Assembly (NCBI RefSeq): GCF_004138135.1
Contig: NZ_RYFD01000015.1
Location: 17,939-81,938, forward strand
DNA length: 64,000 nucleotides
Direction of reading: 5' to 3'
From: Candidatus Oscillochloris fontis
GTDB taxonomy: Bacteria > Chloroflexota > Chloroflexia > Chloroflexales > Chloroflexaceae
Numbering within the stretch: position 1 is the stretch's first letter; each line of letters opens with the position of its first letter. Shown one piece after another: positions 24,517 to 32,830 of this stretch. A model generated the notes under the pieces. The model did no database searches and was not told the DNA's origin. It saw only the letters and a list, made by a program, of their open reading frames with translations. The translations under genes and the position numbers were made by a program.

Positions 24517-26025
24517 TCACCGCCGCCCCAACAACGCCTGCCACGTCGCACAATCCAGGGTGGGGCTGGTGGGCAGGTTACGGCTGGCCTGGAATGCTTC
24601 GAGCGCCGTGCGGGTTTGATCGCCAAAGTAGCCATCTGGCGCCCCGGCCTGCAAGCCGAGGGCATTCAGGCGCGCTTGCAGATCGGCAGCCCCCGCCGAA
24701 AAGACCCGGCTGGCCGGGGGTTGCCAGCCAATCTGCGGCAGCAGACTGCAATCCCCGGCATAGAGCGGCTGATCGGTGTCGGCCCAGTGGGCCTGCGAAC
24801 CAACCACCTCGGTACGCAGCGCCGCCCCGCCCATGCTCGGCACCCAGGTCAATGTTCCGGCAATCGGGTTCTCCAACACCGCGTCCCACACCGTCAACAA
24901 GGCTCCGCTACCATCCTCGCGCCAGAGCGCATCGCTCAGCGGGAAGGATTGGGGATGTACTGGGATCACTCGGCCATCCATTGCCACCCGCGCCAGTTGG
25001 GGCGTGAAGGGAAATTCCCAACTGAAATCATCATACGAAGCCTGCTGGTGCAGCGCATAGATCTGGCCATCGGCCAACTGGCGTGCCCCGGTCACCAACG
25101 GCACTGAATCCTCGCTCTGCTCCAAAACGGGCTGCTCCGCCCCGCTCACCAGATCGATCACCACCAGGCCATAGCGCATATCGGGGCCGGGGCCACCGCC
25201 CGTGACGGTGATCGCCGTGCCATCGGTACTCCACACCGGCCACTCGCAGCATGTCCAGGTACGCAAGCGGATCTGGCCCGCCGCGATCACCACCGCTTGG
25301 CCACCTGGAATCGCCGGGCCAGCCGCATCATAGGCCCACAGCAACAGACGTGAATCATTGGGCGCATAAGCAACCGGCGTATAGATCCACACCTCATCGC
25401 CACTAGAAGCATTCGGCCCATCGGCGAGGACGAGGCTAGGCCGCCCGCCGCGCACCGGCAGCGCCCAGATCCCATCGGGGGCATCGGGCTGCCCGGTGAT
25501 GCGCAGCGCCACCGTCTGGCCATCGGGGCTAATACGTGGGAACCCCAACTGCCCGCTGAGCAACTCGCGCCGCCCGGAGCCATCGAGCGCCACGAGTGTC
25601 TGCTGCTGCTCGTCACCCACCAAGTAGACCAGCGTGCCGGTGCGCTGCGCCACACTCAGATCACGCACCGGCTGGGACTCAAAACTGATCTGGGTCAGCG
25701 TAGCGCCATCGGGTTCCAGACGCACGATCTGTTCATTGGGGTTCAGATAGTTGATCAGATAGACCGGCGCGGGCAAACCCGTCGCCACCGCCAGCGTCGC
25801 GGTTGGCACAGGCACAGGAGTCGCCGGAAGAGGACTAGGCGAATCGGTCGGCTTCTGCGCCAACGTCGGCACCGGGGAAGGCGGGATGCTGGTACTGGTG
25901 GGCGGCAGCGAGGTGGGTGGAAGTGGCGTGGGTGGAATGCTGGTGACAGATGGAGGGCTAGCCGTGCCACAGGCAGTTAGGAGCCAGAGCAATATAAACA
26001 GGAAAACCGGGTTATTTCGCATCAT
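24517..26025 (-). CDS. Lipoprotein with beta-propeller-like and peptidoglycan-binding domains
   Basis: About 502 residues from the ATG at 26025, chosen because the signal peptide FLFILLWLLTAC with lipobox LTAC starts there and AAGGGTGG precedes it. After a long Pro/Ser/Thr linker come TolB/WD-like repeats (GTLVYLVGDEQQQTLVALDG, RISPDGQTVALRI, YAPNDSRLLLW), then a C-terminal PG_binding_1 domain (LQARLNALGLQAGAPDGYFGDQTRTALEAFQ). It is an envelope protein anchored to lipid and binding cell wall. A ligand for the propeller is not evident. Confidence 0.8.
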   Translation of the reverse strand: MMRNNPVFLFILLWLLTACGTASPPSVTSIPPTPLPPTSLPPTSTSIPPSPVPTLAQKPTDSPSPLPATPVPVPTATLAVATGLPAPVYLINYLNPNEQIVRLEPDGATLTQISFESQPVRDLSVAQRTGTLVYLVGDEQQQTLVALDGSGRRELLSGQLGFPRISPDGQTVALRITGQPDAPDGIWALPVRGGRPSLVLADGPNASSGDEVWIYTPVAYAPNDSRLLLWAYDAAGPAIPGGQAVVIAAGQIRLRTWTCCEWPVWSTDGTAITVTGGGPGPDMRYGLVVIDLVSGAEQPVLEQSEDSVPLVTGARQLADGQIYALHQQASYDDFSWEFPFTPQLARVAMDGRVIPVHPQSFPLSDALWREDGSGALLTVWDAVLENPIAGTLTWVPSMGGAALRTEVVGSQAHWADTDQPLYAGDCSLLPQIGWQPPASRVFSAGAADLQARLNALGLQAGAPDGYFGDQTRTALEAFQASRNLPTSPTLDCATWQALLGRR

Positions 26026-26041
26026 ACCCACCCTTCCAGCC

Positions 26042-26073
26042 AGTTTCCCGGAAGCTGAGGCTTCCGGGAAACT
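26042..26073. terminator. Hairpin terminator downstream of the amidohydrolase gene
   Basis: Perfect 14-bp inverted repeat AGTTTCCCGGAAGC / GCTTCCGGGAAACT with loop TGAG, located just after the amidohydrolase stop at 26084 and before the lipoprotein start. There is no long T-run on the minus strand. Confidence 0.5.
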
Positions 26074-26083
26074 CACCACAACC

Positions 26084-27310
26084 CTACCCCGCCAAATCAT
26101 TCATAAACCGCTCAAGCACACCAATCGCCACCGCGACATCCTCAAGCGTCACCGACTCGGCAGGATTATGACTCATCCCACCCTTACAACGCACAAAGAG
26201 CACCGCCGAATCGGTAATCCCGGACATCACCGACGCATCGTGGCATGCCCCACTCGGCATCTCCACCGGGGTATACCCGGCGGCACCAATCGCAGCAGAC
26301 AGCCGATTGCGCATATCGGGAGCCATCGTCGTGCCACCCTGCACCTGCGCCTCATCCCACCGCAGGCTCAGGCCGCGTTCCGAAGCAATCGCCCTGGCCC
26401 GCCAGTGCAGATGGGCCAACGCGCTCAAACGCGCCTGATCATCCTGATGGCGCAGATCGAGGCTCAACGTCGCGGTGCCAGGAATCACATTGCGCGAGCC
26501 AGGCGCAACACACAACTCACCCACCGTCGCCATCAAACCCGAAATCTCCCGCGCATAGGACTCCACCGCGCCGACAAACTCAGAAGCACCACACAGAGCG
26601 TCGTGGCGCTGATCCATCGCCATCGTACCGGCGTGGCCCGGTGTGCCCATAAAGGTCAGCGTAGCCCGACTAATCCCGGCAATCGTACTCACAACCGCCA
26701 CCGGCAGGTTCATACGTTCCAGGTTCGTATCCTGCTCAATATGCACCTCAAGGTAACCGAGTAAGGTTTGGCGACGCCGCGCCTCCTGCACGATCAAGTC
26801 GGGATGACCACCAAACTCGCGCACCGCATCAGCCACCGTTGTGCCATTCTCATCATGCAGCAAGAGCGCCGCCGGATCAAAACTCCCGGCCAGAACCCGG
26901 CTGCCCAAAAAGGAGCTACCAAAGCGCAGACCCTCTTGATCAATAAAACCAACCACCTCAATCGCAAAGGGCAAGCGCCGCTTAGCTTGGTGAAGCCGCT
27001 CAACCACCGCCAAGCCAATCATCACACCCAGGATGCCATCGAACTTGCCCGCATCACGCACCGTATCGAGATGCGAACCGATGATCAGCGTCCGTGCTGC
27101 CGAGCGATTAGCCGTATAGGTACCCACCAGATTCCCAATACAATCTTCGTGGATCACCATCCCCGCCGCTCGCATCCATCCCGTTATCAGACCATAAACA
27201 GAGCGCATCGCGGGGGTGAAGGAGCGCCGCGTCAGCCGCCCTTCTTCCTCACTGATGGTTCCCAACTTCGAGCAGCGCTCCAAAACGATCTGTGCATGAT
27301 CGACCGGCAT
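26084..27310 (-). CDS. Zn-dependent amidohydrolase (allantoate/N-carbamoyl-amino acid type, M20)
   Basis: A 408-residue M20-family enzyme. It shows GSHLDTVRDAGKFDGILGV (metal ligands H and D), then FIDQEGLRFGSSFLGSRVLAG, where the usual EEG reads QEG; the general-base Glu is the second position and is kept. The dimerisation region HIEQDTNLERMNLPVAVV follows, with GTPGHAGTM and the C-terminal PSGACHDASVM with a further metal ligand. The family hydrolyses allantoate, ureidoglycolate or N-carbamoyl amino acids. No purine-catabolism neighbours are present, so substrate is open. Confidence 0.88.
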   Translation of the reverse strand: MPVDHAQIVLERCSKLGTISEEEGRLTRRSFTPAMRSVYGLITGWMRAAGMVIHEDCIGNLVGTYTANRSAARTLIIGSHLDTVRDAGKFDGILGVMIGLAVVERLHQAKRRLPFAIEVVGFIDQEGLRFGSSFLGSRVLAGSFDPAALLLHDENGTTVADAVREFGGHPDLIVQEARRRQTLLGYLEVHIEQDTNLERMNLPVAVVSTIAGISRATLTFMGTPGHAGTMAMDQRHDALCGASEFVGAVESYAREISGLMATVGELCVAPGSRNVIPGTATLSLDLRHQDDQARLSALAHLHWRARAIASERGLSLRWDEAQVQGGTTMAPDMRNRLSAAIGAAGYTPVEMPSGACHDASVMSGITDSAVLFVRCKGGMSHNPAESVTLEDVAVAIGVLERFMNDLAG

Positions 27311-27379
27311 AAGTCCCCCTATAGTATAGCGTCACAAGCGCCGCAGCGGATACGTCTGTGTACCCTCGTCATGAACCCC

Positions 27380-27772
27380 TCAAACCCCCTGCCCATACGC
27401 CTTCTCAAGCCGCACCCGCACGCTCATCCGTGGCGCATCGGGGCGGCGCTGGAGCCACACTTCAGCACCCTCAGGGCCAAGGTAGCGCAATGCTAAGCGT
27501 CGCCGCAGATCGGGGTCAAAGGTCTCAACCGTCGCCTGACCTTGGAGCGTCAGATAGCGTTTACCATCAGCAATCATCACACTAATTGTTGGATTACGCA
27601 CGAGGTTACGCACCTTGACACTATTCGCACCGACACTAAAACGGATCTCATCACTATCATCCAATACATACCAGACCACCGTTTGTTGGATACTGTTATC
27701 GGCGTTCACCGTAGCAATGACCGCATAGTGCAACTCATCAAGGTAGGCACGGCGGGCAGCAGTCAGAAGCAT
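27380..27772 (-). CDS. PPOX-class FMN/F420-binding protein
   Basis: A 130-residue split-barrel flavin-type protein (pyridoxamine 5'-phosphate oxidase-like): YAVIATVNADNSIQQTVVWYVLD, then IRFSVGANSVKVRNLVRNPTISVMIAD and YLTLQGQATVE. This pattern, with a K at K-V-R-N-L, is that of PPOX-class F420-dependent or FMN-binding reductases. It is monocistronic. The exact cofactor cannot be decided by eye. Confidence 0.85.
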   Translation of the reverse strand: MLLTAARRAYLDELHYAVIATVNADNSIQQTVVWYVLDDSDEIRFSVGANSVKVRNLVRNPTISVMIADGKRYLTLQGQATVETFDPDLRRRLALRYLGPEGAEVWLQRRPDAPRMSVRVRLEKAYGQGV

Positions 27773-27901
27773 GAAGCAGAGCCTTTCGTTCGTATGTATG
27801 ATCGCCTCTATCTGGCGTCGTAGAAGCGAGCATGATCCATTGTACCGCGAAATCCTGTTGGTTTAGAACCAATAACTACCAAACGATAGCAAACTAGGGG
27901 G

Positions 27902-27931
27902 TTGACTTTAACCATTGCATAATGCTATAGT
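27902..27931 (+). promoter_or_regulatory. Sigma70-type promoter before the structured RNA
   Basis: TTGACT at 27902-27907 and TATAGT at 27926-27931, spaced by 18 bp. Transcription would begin about 27938, shortly before a sequence that folds end to end. Confidence 0.6.
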
Positions 27932-27944
27932 ACCCAAAGAAAGA

Positions 27945-28143
27945 CCAATGGGGTGCCCTGTCTGCGTCCCTCCATTGTGTGGATATTGCTGGGGTTTGAG
28001 GTTACGCTCAGCCCCATCTTATTGCCGCTATGGCAACACACGCCAGCGAGAGGGGCCTGAGCGTGGGATAACTGCGCTCCGGCCTTTCGACATCTCCACA
28101 CCTGATACGACGCTGTATCGTACATGAGGTAGCACCCCACTGG
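27945..28143 (+). ncRNA. Structured RNA candidate, 6S-like
   Basis: The 199 nt fold as one long hairpin with bulges. The closing stem pairs CCAATGGGGTGC (27945-27956) with GCACCCCACTGG (28132-28143), 11 of 12 pairs. Inside it GTGTGGATAT (27977-27986) pairs with ATCTCCACAC (28092-28101), GCTGGGG (27988-27994) with CTCCGGC (28077-28083), GTTACGCTCAGCCCC (28001-28015) with the region 28052-28072, and TTGCC/GGCAA cap the top near 28022-28036. A promoter precedes it. Size, overall rod shape with interior bubbles and its place before the sigma factor gene suggest 6S RNA. Alternatively it is the structured leader of the sigma gene. No conserved Rfam sequence was checked. Confidence 0.55.
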
Positions 28144-28309
28144 CATATTGGTATAGCTCGCGTCCCCCCGCAGGATGCTTCTATGAAGCGCACATGACTT
28201 GACATATCCCGTATGCTAGTAGCAGGAAATACCCACACATGGGCGCATACAGATAGCTGCATCTACGCATTATAGCCTGGGATTGTCAGATCATTGCGAC
28301 AGGCAAGGG

Positions 28310-29485
28310 ATGACCACGCTCATTCAACCGCCCGTACAGGAGTTGGGATCGATGATGGAACGCTTACTTGAGATGGCGCGTGCGCGCGGTTATCTTACCT
28401 ACAACGATATCCTTGAGGCGTTCCCACAGCCGGAACTGCATGTGGCCGAAGTTGACCAACTCTACGCTACCATGCAGGCTGAGGGTCTGAAGGTGGTCGA
28501 GTCGGCAGCAGAGTTGGAGGCACCCCAGCCTGCCGATGATGAGGCGCTGGCTGAATTACCCGATTTGGCCGATATTGCCTTTGATGACCCGGTACGTATG
28601 TACCTTCAGGAGATCGGTCAAGTGCCGCTGCTCACCGCCGAAAAGGAGGTCGAGCTGGCAAAGAGTATGGAGGCTGGTGATATTGCCCGCCACCGCATTG
28701 ACCGCGAAGAGTATACCAGTGGTCGTGAGCGGATGGAGCTTGAACGCTCCTATGCGCTCGGCTGTGAGTCGCGCCAGCATCTCATCCAGGCCAACCTGCG
28801 TCTGGTGGTTTCGATTGCCAAAAAATACACCTCCTATGGCCTGACCATGATGGATCTGGTGCAGGAGGGCAATATCGGCCTGATGCGCGCGGTTGAGAAG
28901 TTTGATTATACCAAGGGGCATAAGTTCTCGACCTATGCGACCTGGTGGATCAGGCAGGCGATCACCCGCGCAATTGCCGATCAGAGCCGCACGATTCGCT
29001 TGCCTGTCCACATGGGCGAGGCAATCAGCCAAGTCAAGCGCACGTCGCACAAACTCCAACAATCTATGCAGCGCGAGCCAACCCCCGAAGAGATCGCCGA
29101 GGCGATGGGGATCTCAGCCGGGAAGGTACGCCGCACCCTAGAGGCCAGTATGCACCCGCTCTCACTAGAGATGCCGGTCGGCCAAGAGGGTGAGGGGCGG
29201 ATGGGCGATTTTATCGAAGATGATCGCATCTCGACGCCCTCGGAGGCCGCCGCCGCCGCGATGCTGCGTGAGCAGATCGAAGAGGTGTTGCAGAAGTTGC
29301 CCGAACGTGAGCGCAAGATCATTCAACTGCGCTACGGCCTCAAGGATGGGCGCTACCGCACCCTTGAGGAGGTCGGGGTTGAGTTCGGGATCACCCGTGA
29401 GCGTATCCGCCAGATCGAGGCGGTCGCACTGCGTAAGTTGCGCCACCCGCACTTGGGCAAGAAGCTGCGCGGATATTTGGATTAG
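28310..29485 (+). CDS. sigA: Primary RNA polymerase sigma factor (RpoD/SigA type)
   Basis: About 391 residues from the ATG at 28310 (a TTG at 28283 is the longer alternative). Region 1.1-like helices ([24 protein letters not shown]) are followed by 1.2 ([17 protein letters not shown]), region 2 ([57 protein letters not shown], spread over about 190-245), region 3 and region 4 ([29 protein letters not shown]). Region 2.4 has [10 protein letters not shown], the -10 recognition helix of housekeeping sigma factors. The gene is followed by a strong terminator. Confidence 0.93.
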   Translation: MTTLIQPPVQELGSMMERLLEMARARGYLTYNDILEAFPQPELHVAEVDQLYATMQAEGLKVVESAAELEAPQPADDEALAELPDLADIAFDDPVRMYLQEIGQVPLLTAEKEVELAKSMEAGDIARHRIDREEYTSGRERMELERSYALGCESRQHLIQANLRLVVSIAKKYTSYGLTMMDLVQEGNIGLMRAVEKFDYTKGHKFSTYATWWIRQAITRAIADQSRTIRLPVHMGEAISQVKRTSHKLQQSMQREPTPEEIAEAMGISAGKVRRTLEASMHPLSLEMPVGQEGEGRMGDFIEDDRISTPSEAAAAAMLREQIEEVLQKLPERERKIIQLRYGLKDGRYRTLEEVGVEFGITRERIRQIEAVALRKLRHPHLGKKLRGYLD

Positions 29486-29499
29486 GGAGATCTTATTTT

Positions 29500-29540
29500 T
29501 TTCTCGTATGTTGGCGGCTTCGCCGCCAACATACGAGAAA
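29500..29540. terminator. Strong hairpin terminator after the sigma factor gene
   Basis: Perfect 19-bp stem TTTCTCGTATGTTGGCGGC / GCCGCCAACATACGAGAAA with a 3-nt loop. It carries the GGCGGCTTCGCCGCC core also found in hairpins at about 43060 and 43125. A second GC-rich imperfect palindrome follows to about 29605. Confidence 0.75.
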
Positions 29541-29606
29541 GAAAGTTCTTCGGGGGCGGCTTCGCCTCCCCCAAGCCCCCGCCAGGAGGAGCGTCGCGAC
29601 GCGCCC

Positions 29607-30725
29607 CTACGATTCTAACAACACCCCCAACGTCTCGCGGGCGCAGCGCTCCCAGGTGAATTGGGCCGCCCGTGCGCTGCCGCGTTGGCGCAACTCGTCG
29701 CGCAGATCGGCATCGCTGGCAAGGCGCAGCAGGCTCGCTGCAATCGCCGCAGTATCGGTGGGGGCGACGAGTAGCGCGGCATCTCCGGCCACTTCGGGGA
29801 GCGACGAGGTGGTACTGGTGAGCACGGGTGCCCCACAGGCCATGGCCTCTAGCACCGGCATGCCGAAGCCCTCGTAGAGCGAGGGGAAGGTAAACGCCAA
29901 AGCCCCGCTCATCAGCGGCGCGAGGTCAGCATCGGGGAGGTAGCCGCACAGCCGCACCCGCCCGCTGAGGCCGTGCTGGGCGGCGCACTGCTCGATGCCC
30001 GCGCTCAGCCAGCCACGCCCGCCACCAATCACCAACTCCACATCGGCGAGTTCGGGCAGCCCCGCCACCTGGGCGAAGGCGTCAATCAGGCGCTCCAGGT
30101 TCTTGCGCGGCTGAAGTGTGCCCACATAGAAGAAGTAGCGCCGCCCAATCGCGTGGCGTTCACGAGCCGCCGCGAGCACCTGCGGATCACGCACCGGCTG
30201 GAAGGCCGGGTTGAGGCCGTGATGCACCACCCGGATGCGCGCCGGATCGGCGCCGTAGTGGCGCACCAGATCATCTTTGGTGGCCTGCGAGATCGCAATC
30301 GTCTGCCGCGCCGCCCGCAAACTCCAGGCGGTCGTGAGGTGCAGTTCCAGGCGGCGGCGAGCCGTATGCGCCTGCGGGAAGGCCAGGTAGCCCAGATCAT
30401 GGATGGTGACGACCGAGGCGGGCGGATGCACGAGCGGGATGACATGCGCCGGAACGAAGAAGACATCGGGTTGCTGACGCAGCACCGCTGGCCCCAGGCG
30501 CGCATGCGTCCAGAGGCGCGGCAGCCGCAGGCTGCGCAGCGCCATGTTTGGCCCCAGCGGCGGCAATGCAGGCGGCAGACCATTCGTGTAGAGCGTATAG
30601 GTATTGAAGCGGTCAATCCGCGCCAAGGCGGCGATCAGTTCGTAGGTGTAGCGCTCGGTGCCGGTGCGCTGGGCCACGGCAATCCGGCTGGCGTCAATCG
30701 CAATGCTGGATGGTGATCTCTCCAT
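29607..30725 (-). CDS. GT4-type glycosyltransferase
   Basis: About 372 residues with the GT-B fold. The donor-binding half has YVGTLQPRKNLERLIDAF, LCGYLPDADLAPLMSGALAFTFPSLYEGFGMPVLEAMACGAPVLTS (described at about 260-305), with the EGFGMPVLE motif typical of GT4. The N-terminal half has the IAVAQRTGTERYTYEL acceptor-side start. I prefer the ATG at 30725 because an upstream start at 30752 would lie inside the TetR operator. It is divergent from tetR and may share the operator. The acceptor is unknown. Confidence 0.88.
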   Translation of the reverse strand: MERSPSSIAIDASRIAVAQRTGTERYTYELIAALARIDRFNTYTLYTNGLPPALPPLGPNMALRSLRLPRLWTHARLGPAVLRQQPDVFFVPAHVIPLVHPPASVVTIHDLGYLAFPQAHTARRRLELHLTTAWSLRAARQTIAISQATKDDLVRHYGADPARIRVVHHGLNPAFQPVRDPQVLAAARERHAIGRRYFFYVGTLQPRKNLERLIDAFAQVAGLPELADVELVIGGGRGWLSAGIEQCAAQHGLSGRVRLCGYLPDADLAPLMSGALAFTFPSLYEGFGMPVLEAMACGAPVLTSTTSSLPEVAGDAALLVAPTDTAAIAASLLRLASDADLRDELRQRGSARAAQFTWERCARETLGVLLES

Positions 30726-30745
30726 GGGCGCCATTGTACCATGAC

Positions 30746-30780
30746 TTGACACCTAGTATACCTTTCGGTATACTAGGTGT
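30746..30780 (+). promoter_or_regulatory. TetR-type operator overlapping a consensus promoter
   Basis: TTGACA (30746-30751), 17 bp, then TATACT (30769-30774) form a consensus promoter. It is covered by a perfect inverted repeat ACACCTAGTATACC-TTTC-GGTATACTAGGTGT (30749-30780, arms of 14). The palindrome ends at the base before the ATG of the TetR-type gene, so the transcript probably starts at or next to the start codon (leaderless) and repressor binding would block the polymerase. Confidence 0.85.
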
Positions 30781-31353
30781 ATGGAGAAAGATAACCGCAG
30801 CCATATTCTTGATCAAGCGTTACAACTCTTCGCCAAGCACGGCTACGACGGCGTAGGCGTGCAGGAGATCTGTAACGCCGCAGGCATCACCAAGCCGACG
30901 CTCTACCACTACTTCGGCAGCAAACGCGGCCTGCTCGAAACGCTGGTGCAGGAACGCGGGCGCTCGTTCCTCGCCGCACTGACCGTGGCCACCACCTATG
31001 CGGGCGACATGCCACTGAGCTTAGAACAGGTGGCGCGGGCCTACTTCGAGTTTGCCGCGCAGCAGCCGTTGCTCTACCGCATCTTGATCGGGTTCTGGTT
31101 TATGGTGCCCGAAAACGAGGCGTTCCAGGTGGTGTTGGCCTTCAATAGCGAACAACAGCGCATGGTTGCGCAGATGTTTGAGGCGGCGGTTGCGGATCAT
31201 GGCAATATGCGCGGGCGTCACCGCGTGTATGCGGCGACCTTTATTGGTACCCTGAACACCTACGCCGGGATTGCCCTGAATGGCTATGGGCAGCTCGATG
31301 CTGAGACGGTGTATCAGGCGGTGCGCCAGTTCTCCTATGGGATCTATTCCTAG
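30781..31353 (+). CDS. TetR/AcrR-family transcriptional regulator
   Basis: A 190-residue TetR-type regulator. The DNA-binding domain is in residues 1-55: ILDQALQLFAKHGYDGVGVQEICNAAGITKPTLYHYFGSKRGLLE, with the recognition helix at TKPTLYHYF. The C-terminal ligand domain is helical and unassigned. Its start codon directly follows the operator palindrome, so it is almost certainly autoregulated; a second related operator before the amylase gene makes that gene a probable target. Confidence 0.92.
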   Translation: MEKDNRSHILDQALQLFAKHGYDGVGVQEICNAAGITKPTLYHYFGSKRGLLETLVQERGRSFLAALTVATTYAGDMPLSLEQVARAYFEFAAQQPLLYRILIGFWFMVPENEAFQVVLAFNSEQQRMVAQMFEAAVADHGNMRGRHRVYAATFIGTLNTYAGIALNGYGQLDAETVYQAVRQFSYGIYS

Positions 31354-31423
31354 GAGGGGCGCAGCATCGCCCGCTATGCGGCAGGAGAAGACGAACGCAG
31401 CTAGAGGGCGCTGCTTCGCCCTC
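31354..31423. repeat. Palindromic repeat related to the element at 54508
   Basis: Arms GAGGGGCGCAGCATCGCCC and GGGCGCTGCTTCGCCCTC with a 33-nt spacer beginning GCTATGCGGCAG. Both arms and spacer resemble, in inverse orientation, the repeat at 54508-54580. It may terminate the tetR transcript. Confidence 0.6.
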
Positions 31424-31447
31424 ACTATACCTACTGGTATGTATAAT
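31424..31447 (+). promoter_or_regulatory. Second TetR-like operator and -10 before the amylase gene
   Basis: TATACCTACTGGTAT (31426-31440) shares the TATACC-T-N-GGTAT core and spacing of the palindrome at 30749. TATAAT follows at 31442-31447, so a bound repressor would cover the -35/-10 region. No good -35 is seen. Confidence 0.6.
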
Positions 31448-31459
31448 GGAGAAACACCC

Positions 31460-32830
31460 ATGAACCACTGGTCACAGGATGCCATCTTCTACCACATCTA
31501 CCCCTTAGGGCTGTGTGGTGCCCCCAAACAGAACGATTTCCACTGCCCGCCAACCCCGCGTCTGCAAGAGCTACACGGCTGGATCGCGCATCTGCGCGAT
31601 CTAGGGGTCAATGCGCTCTACCTCGGCCCGGTGTTCGAGTCGAGTGCGCATGGGTATGACACCGCCGACTTCTACCAGGTGGATCGGCGTCTCGGCCAGA
31701 ACCAGGATCTCGCCGATCTTGCGGCGGCGCTGCATCAGGCGGGGATTCGGCTCATCCTTGATGGGGTCTTCAACCATGTCGGGCGCGATTTTTGGGCTTT
31801 CCGCGATCTCCGGGCCAATGGGGCGGCGTCGGCCTTCCGCGATTGGTTTGCGGGGGTTGATTTCTCCCAATCCAGCCCCTACGGTGATCCCTTCACCTAC
31901 ACGCCCTGGAATGGCCACTTCGATCTGGTCAAACTGAACCTCCAGCACCCCGATGTGCGCGCCCATCTGTTTGAGGCGGTGCGCTCCTGGTTCGCCACCT
32001 TTCAGATTGATGGCCTGCGCCTTGATGTGGCCGAGCAGATTGATCCCGCATTCCTGCGCGACCTCGCGGCGCTGTGTCGCTCGATGCGCCCCGATGCGTG
32101 GCTGCTGGGCGAGCAGGTTCATGGTGATTATCGGCGGCTGACGGATGGAGCCAACCTTGATTCGGCAACCAACTATGAGTTGTACAAAGGGCTATTTTCG
32201 AGCCTGAATGATGCGAACTATTTTGAGGTAGCCTATGCGCTCAACCGCCAGTTTGGTATGGGTGGGATGTACCGTAATCTGCCGCTCTACAACTTTGCCG
32301 ATAACCACGATGTGGCTCGTGTGGCCAGTCTGTTACGGCAGCCCCGCCACCTCGCACCACTCTACGCCTTGCTCCTCACCGCCCCAGGGGTTCCGTCAAT
32401 CTACTACGGGAGCGAATGGGGCTTGGGTGGGGTCAAGGCGCACGACGACTGGCCCCTGCGCCCCCGGCTGGAGTTGGCGACGACCCAAGCGCACGCCCCA
32501 CACCCCCATCTGCCTGCGCTCATCACGCACCTGATCGCGGTGCGCCATGCAACCCCGGCGCTGCGGTACGGCGATTACCAGCAACTCCATGTGGCAGCCG
32601 AACAACTAGCCTTTGTGCGCCGCTGGGAGCATCAGCGTGCGCTGGTTGCCCTGAATGCTGCCACCACGCCGCACCACCTACACCTGCGGGTTGATCTCCC
32701 TGATGGAACGCGGCTCCACGACGCGCTCAATCCTGAGCAGGTGGTGGTGGTTGCTGGCGGCAAGATCGCGGTTGGGGTACCCGCCAACTGGGCGTGTGTG
32801 TGGGTGAATAGTCACATCTCCACCACCTGA
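31460..32830 (+). CDS. GH13 alpha-amylase-family glycosidase
   Basis: 456 residues from the ATG at 31460, preceded by GGAGA. GH13 regions: DGVFNHVG (region I), GLRLDVAEQI with nucleophile Asp about 189, LLGEQVHGD with acid/base Glu about 218, and FADNHDVAR with the third acid about 284. There is no signal peptide, so it acts in the cytosol, likely on short maltodextrins or other alpha-glucosides; the small size suggests a neopullulanase- or glucan-hydrolase-like member. A TetR-type operator precedes it. Its 3' end overlaps the convergent MBL gene by 19 nt. Confidence 0.9.
   Translation: MNHWSQDAIFYHIYPLGLCGAPKQNDFHCPPTPRLQELHGWIAHLRDLGVNALYLGPVFESSAHGYDTADFYQVDRRLGQNQDLADLAAALHQAGIRLILDGVFNHVGRDFWAFRDLRANGAASAFRDWFAGVDFSQSSPYGDPFTYTPWNGHFDLVKLNLQHPDVRAHLFEAVRSWFATFQIDGLRLDVAEQIDPAFLRDLAALCRSMRPDAWLLGEQVHGDYRRLTDGANLDSATNYELYKGLFSSLNDANYFEVAYALNRQFGMGGMYRNLPLYNFADNHDVARVASLLRQPRHLAPLYALLLTAPGVPSIYYGSEWGLGGVKAHDDWPLRPRLELATTQAHAPHPHLPALITHLIAVRHATPALRYGDYQQLHVAAEQLAFVRRWEHQRALVALNAATTPHHLHLRVDLPDGTRLHDALNPEQVVVVAGGKIAVGVPANWACVWVNSHISTT

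Noticed and set aside
28199..28217. TTGACA and TATGCT as a second promoter for the sigma factor gene
   Set aside because: The spacing between them is only 7 bp, far from a working -35/-10 pair.
32812..32830. Frameshift or misassembly suspected where the amylase and MBL genes overlap
   Set aside because: Both frames end in normal C-termini; a short convergent overlap is sufficient, as also seen at 55287-55309.
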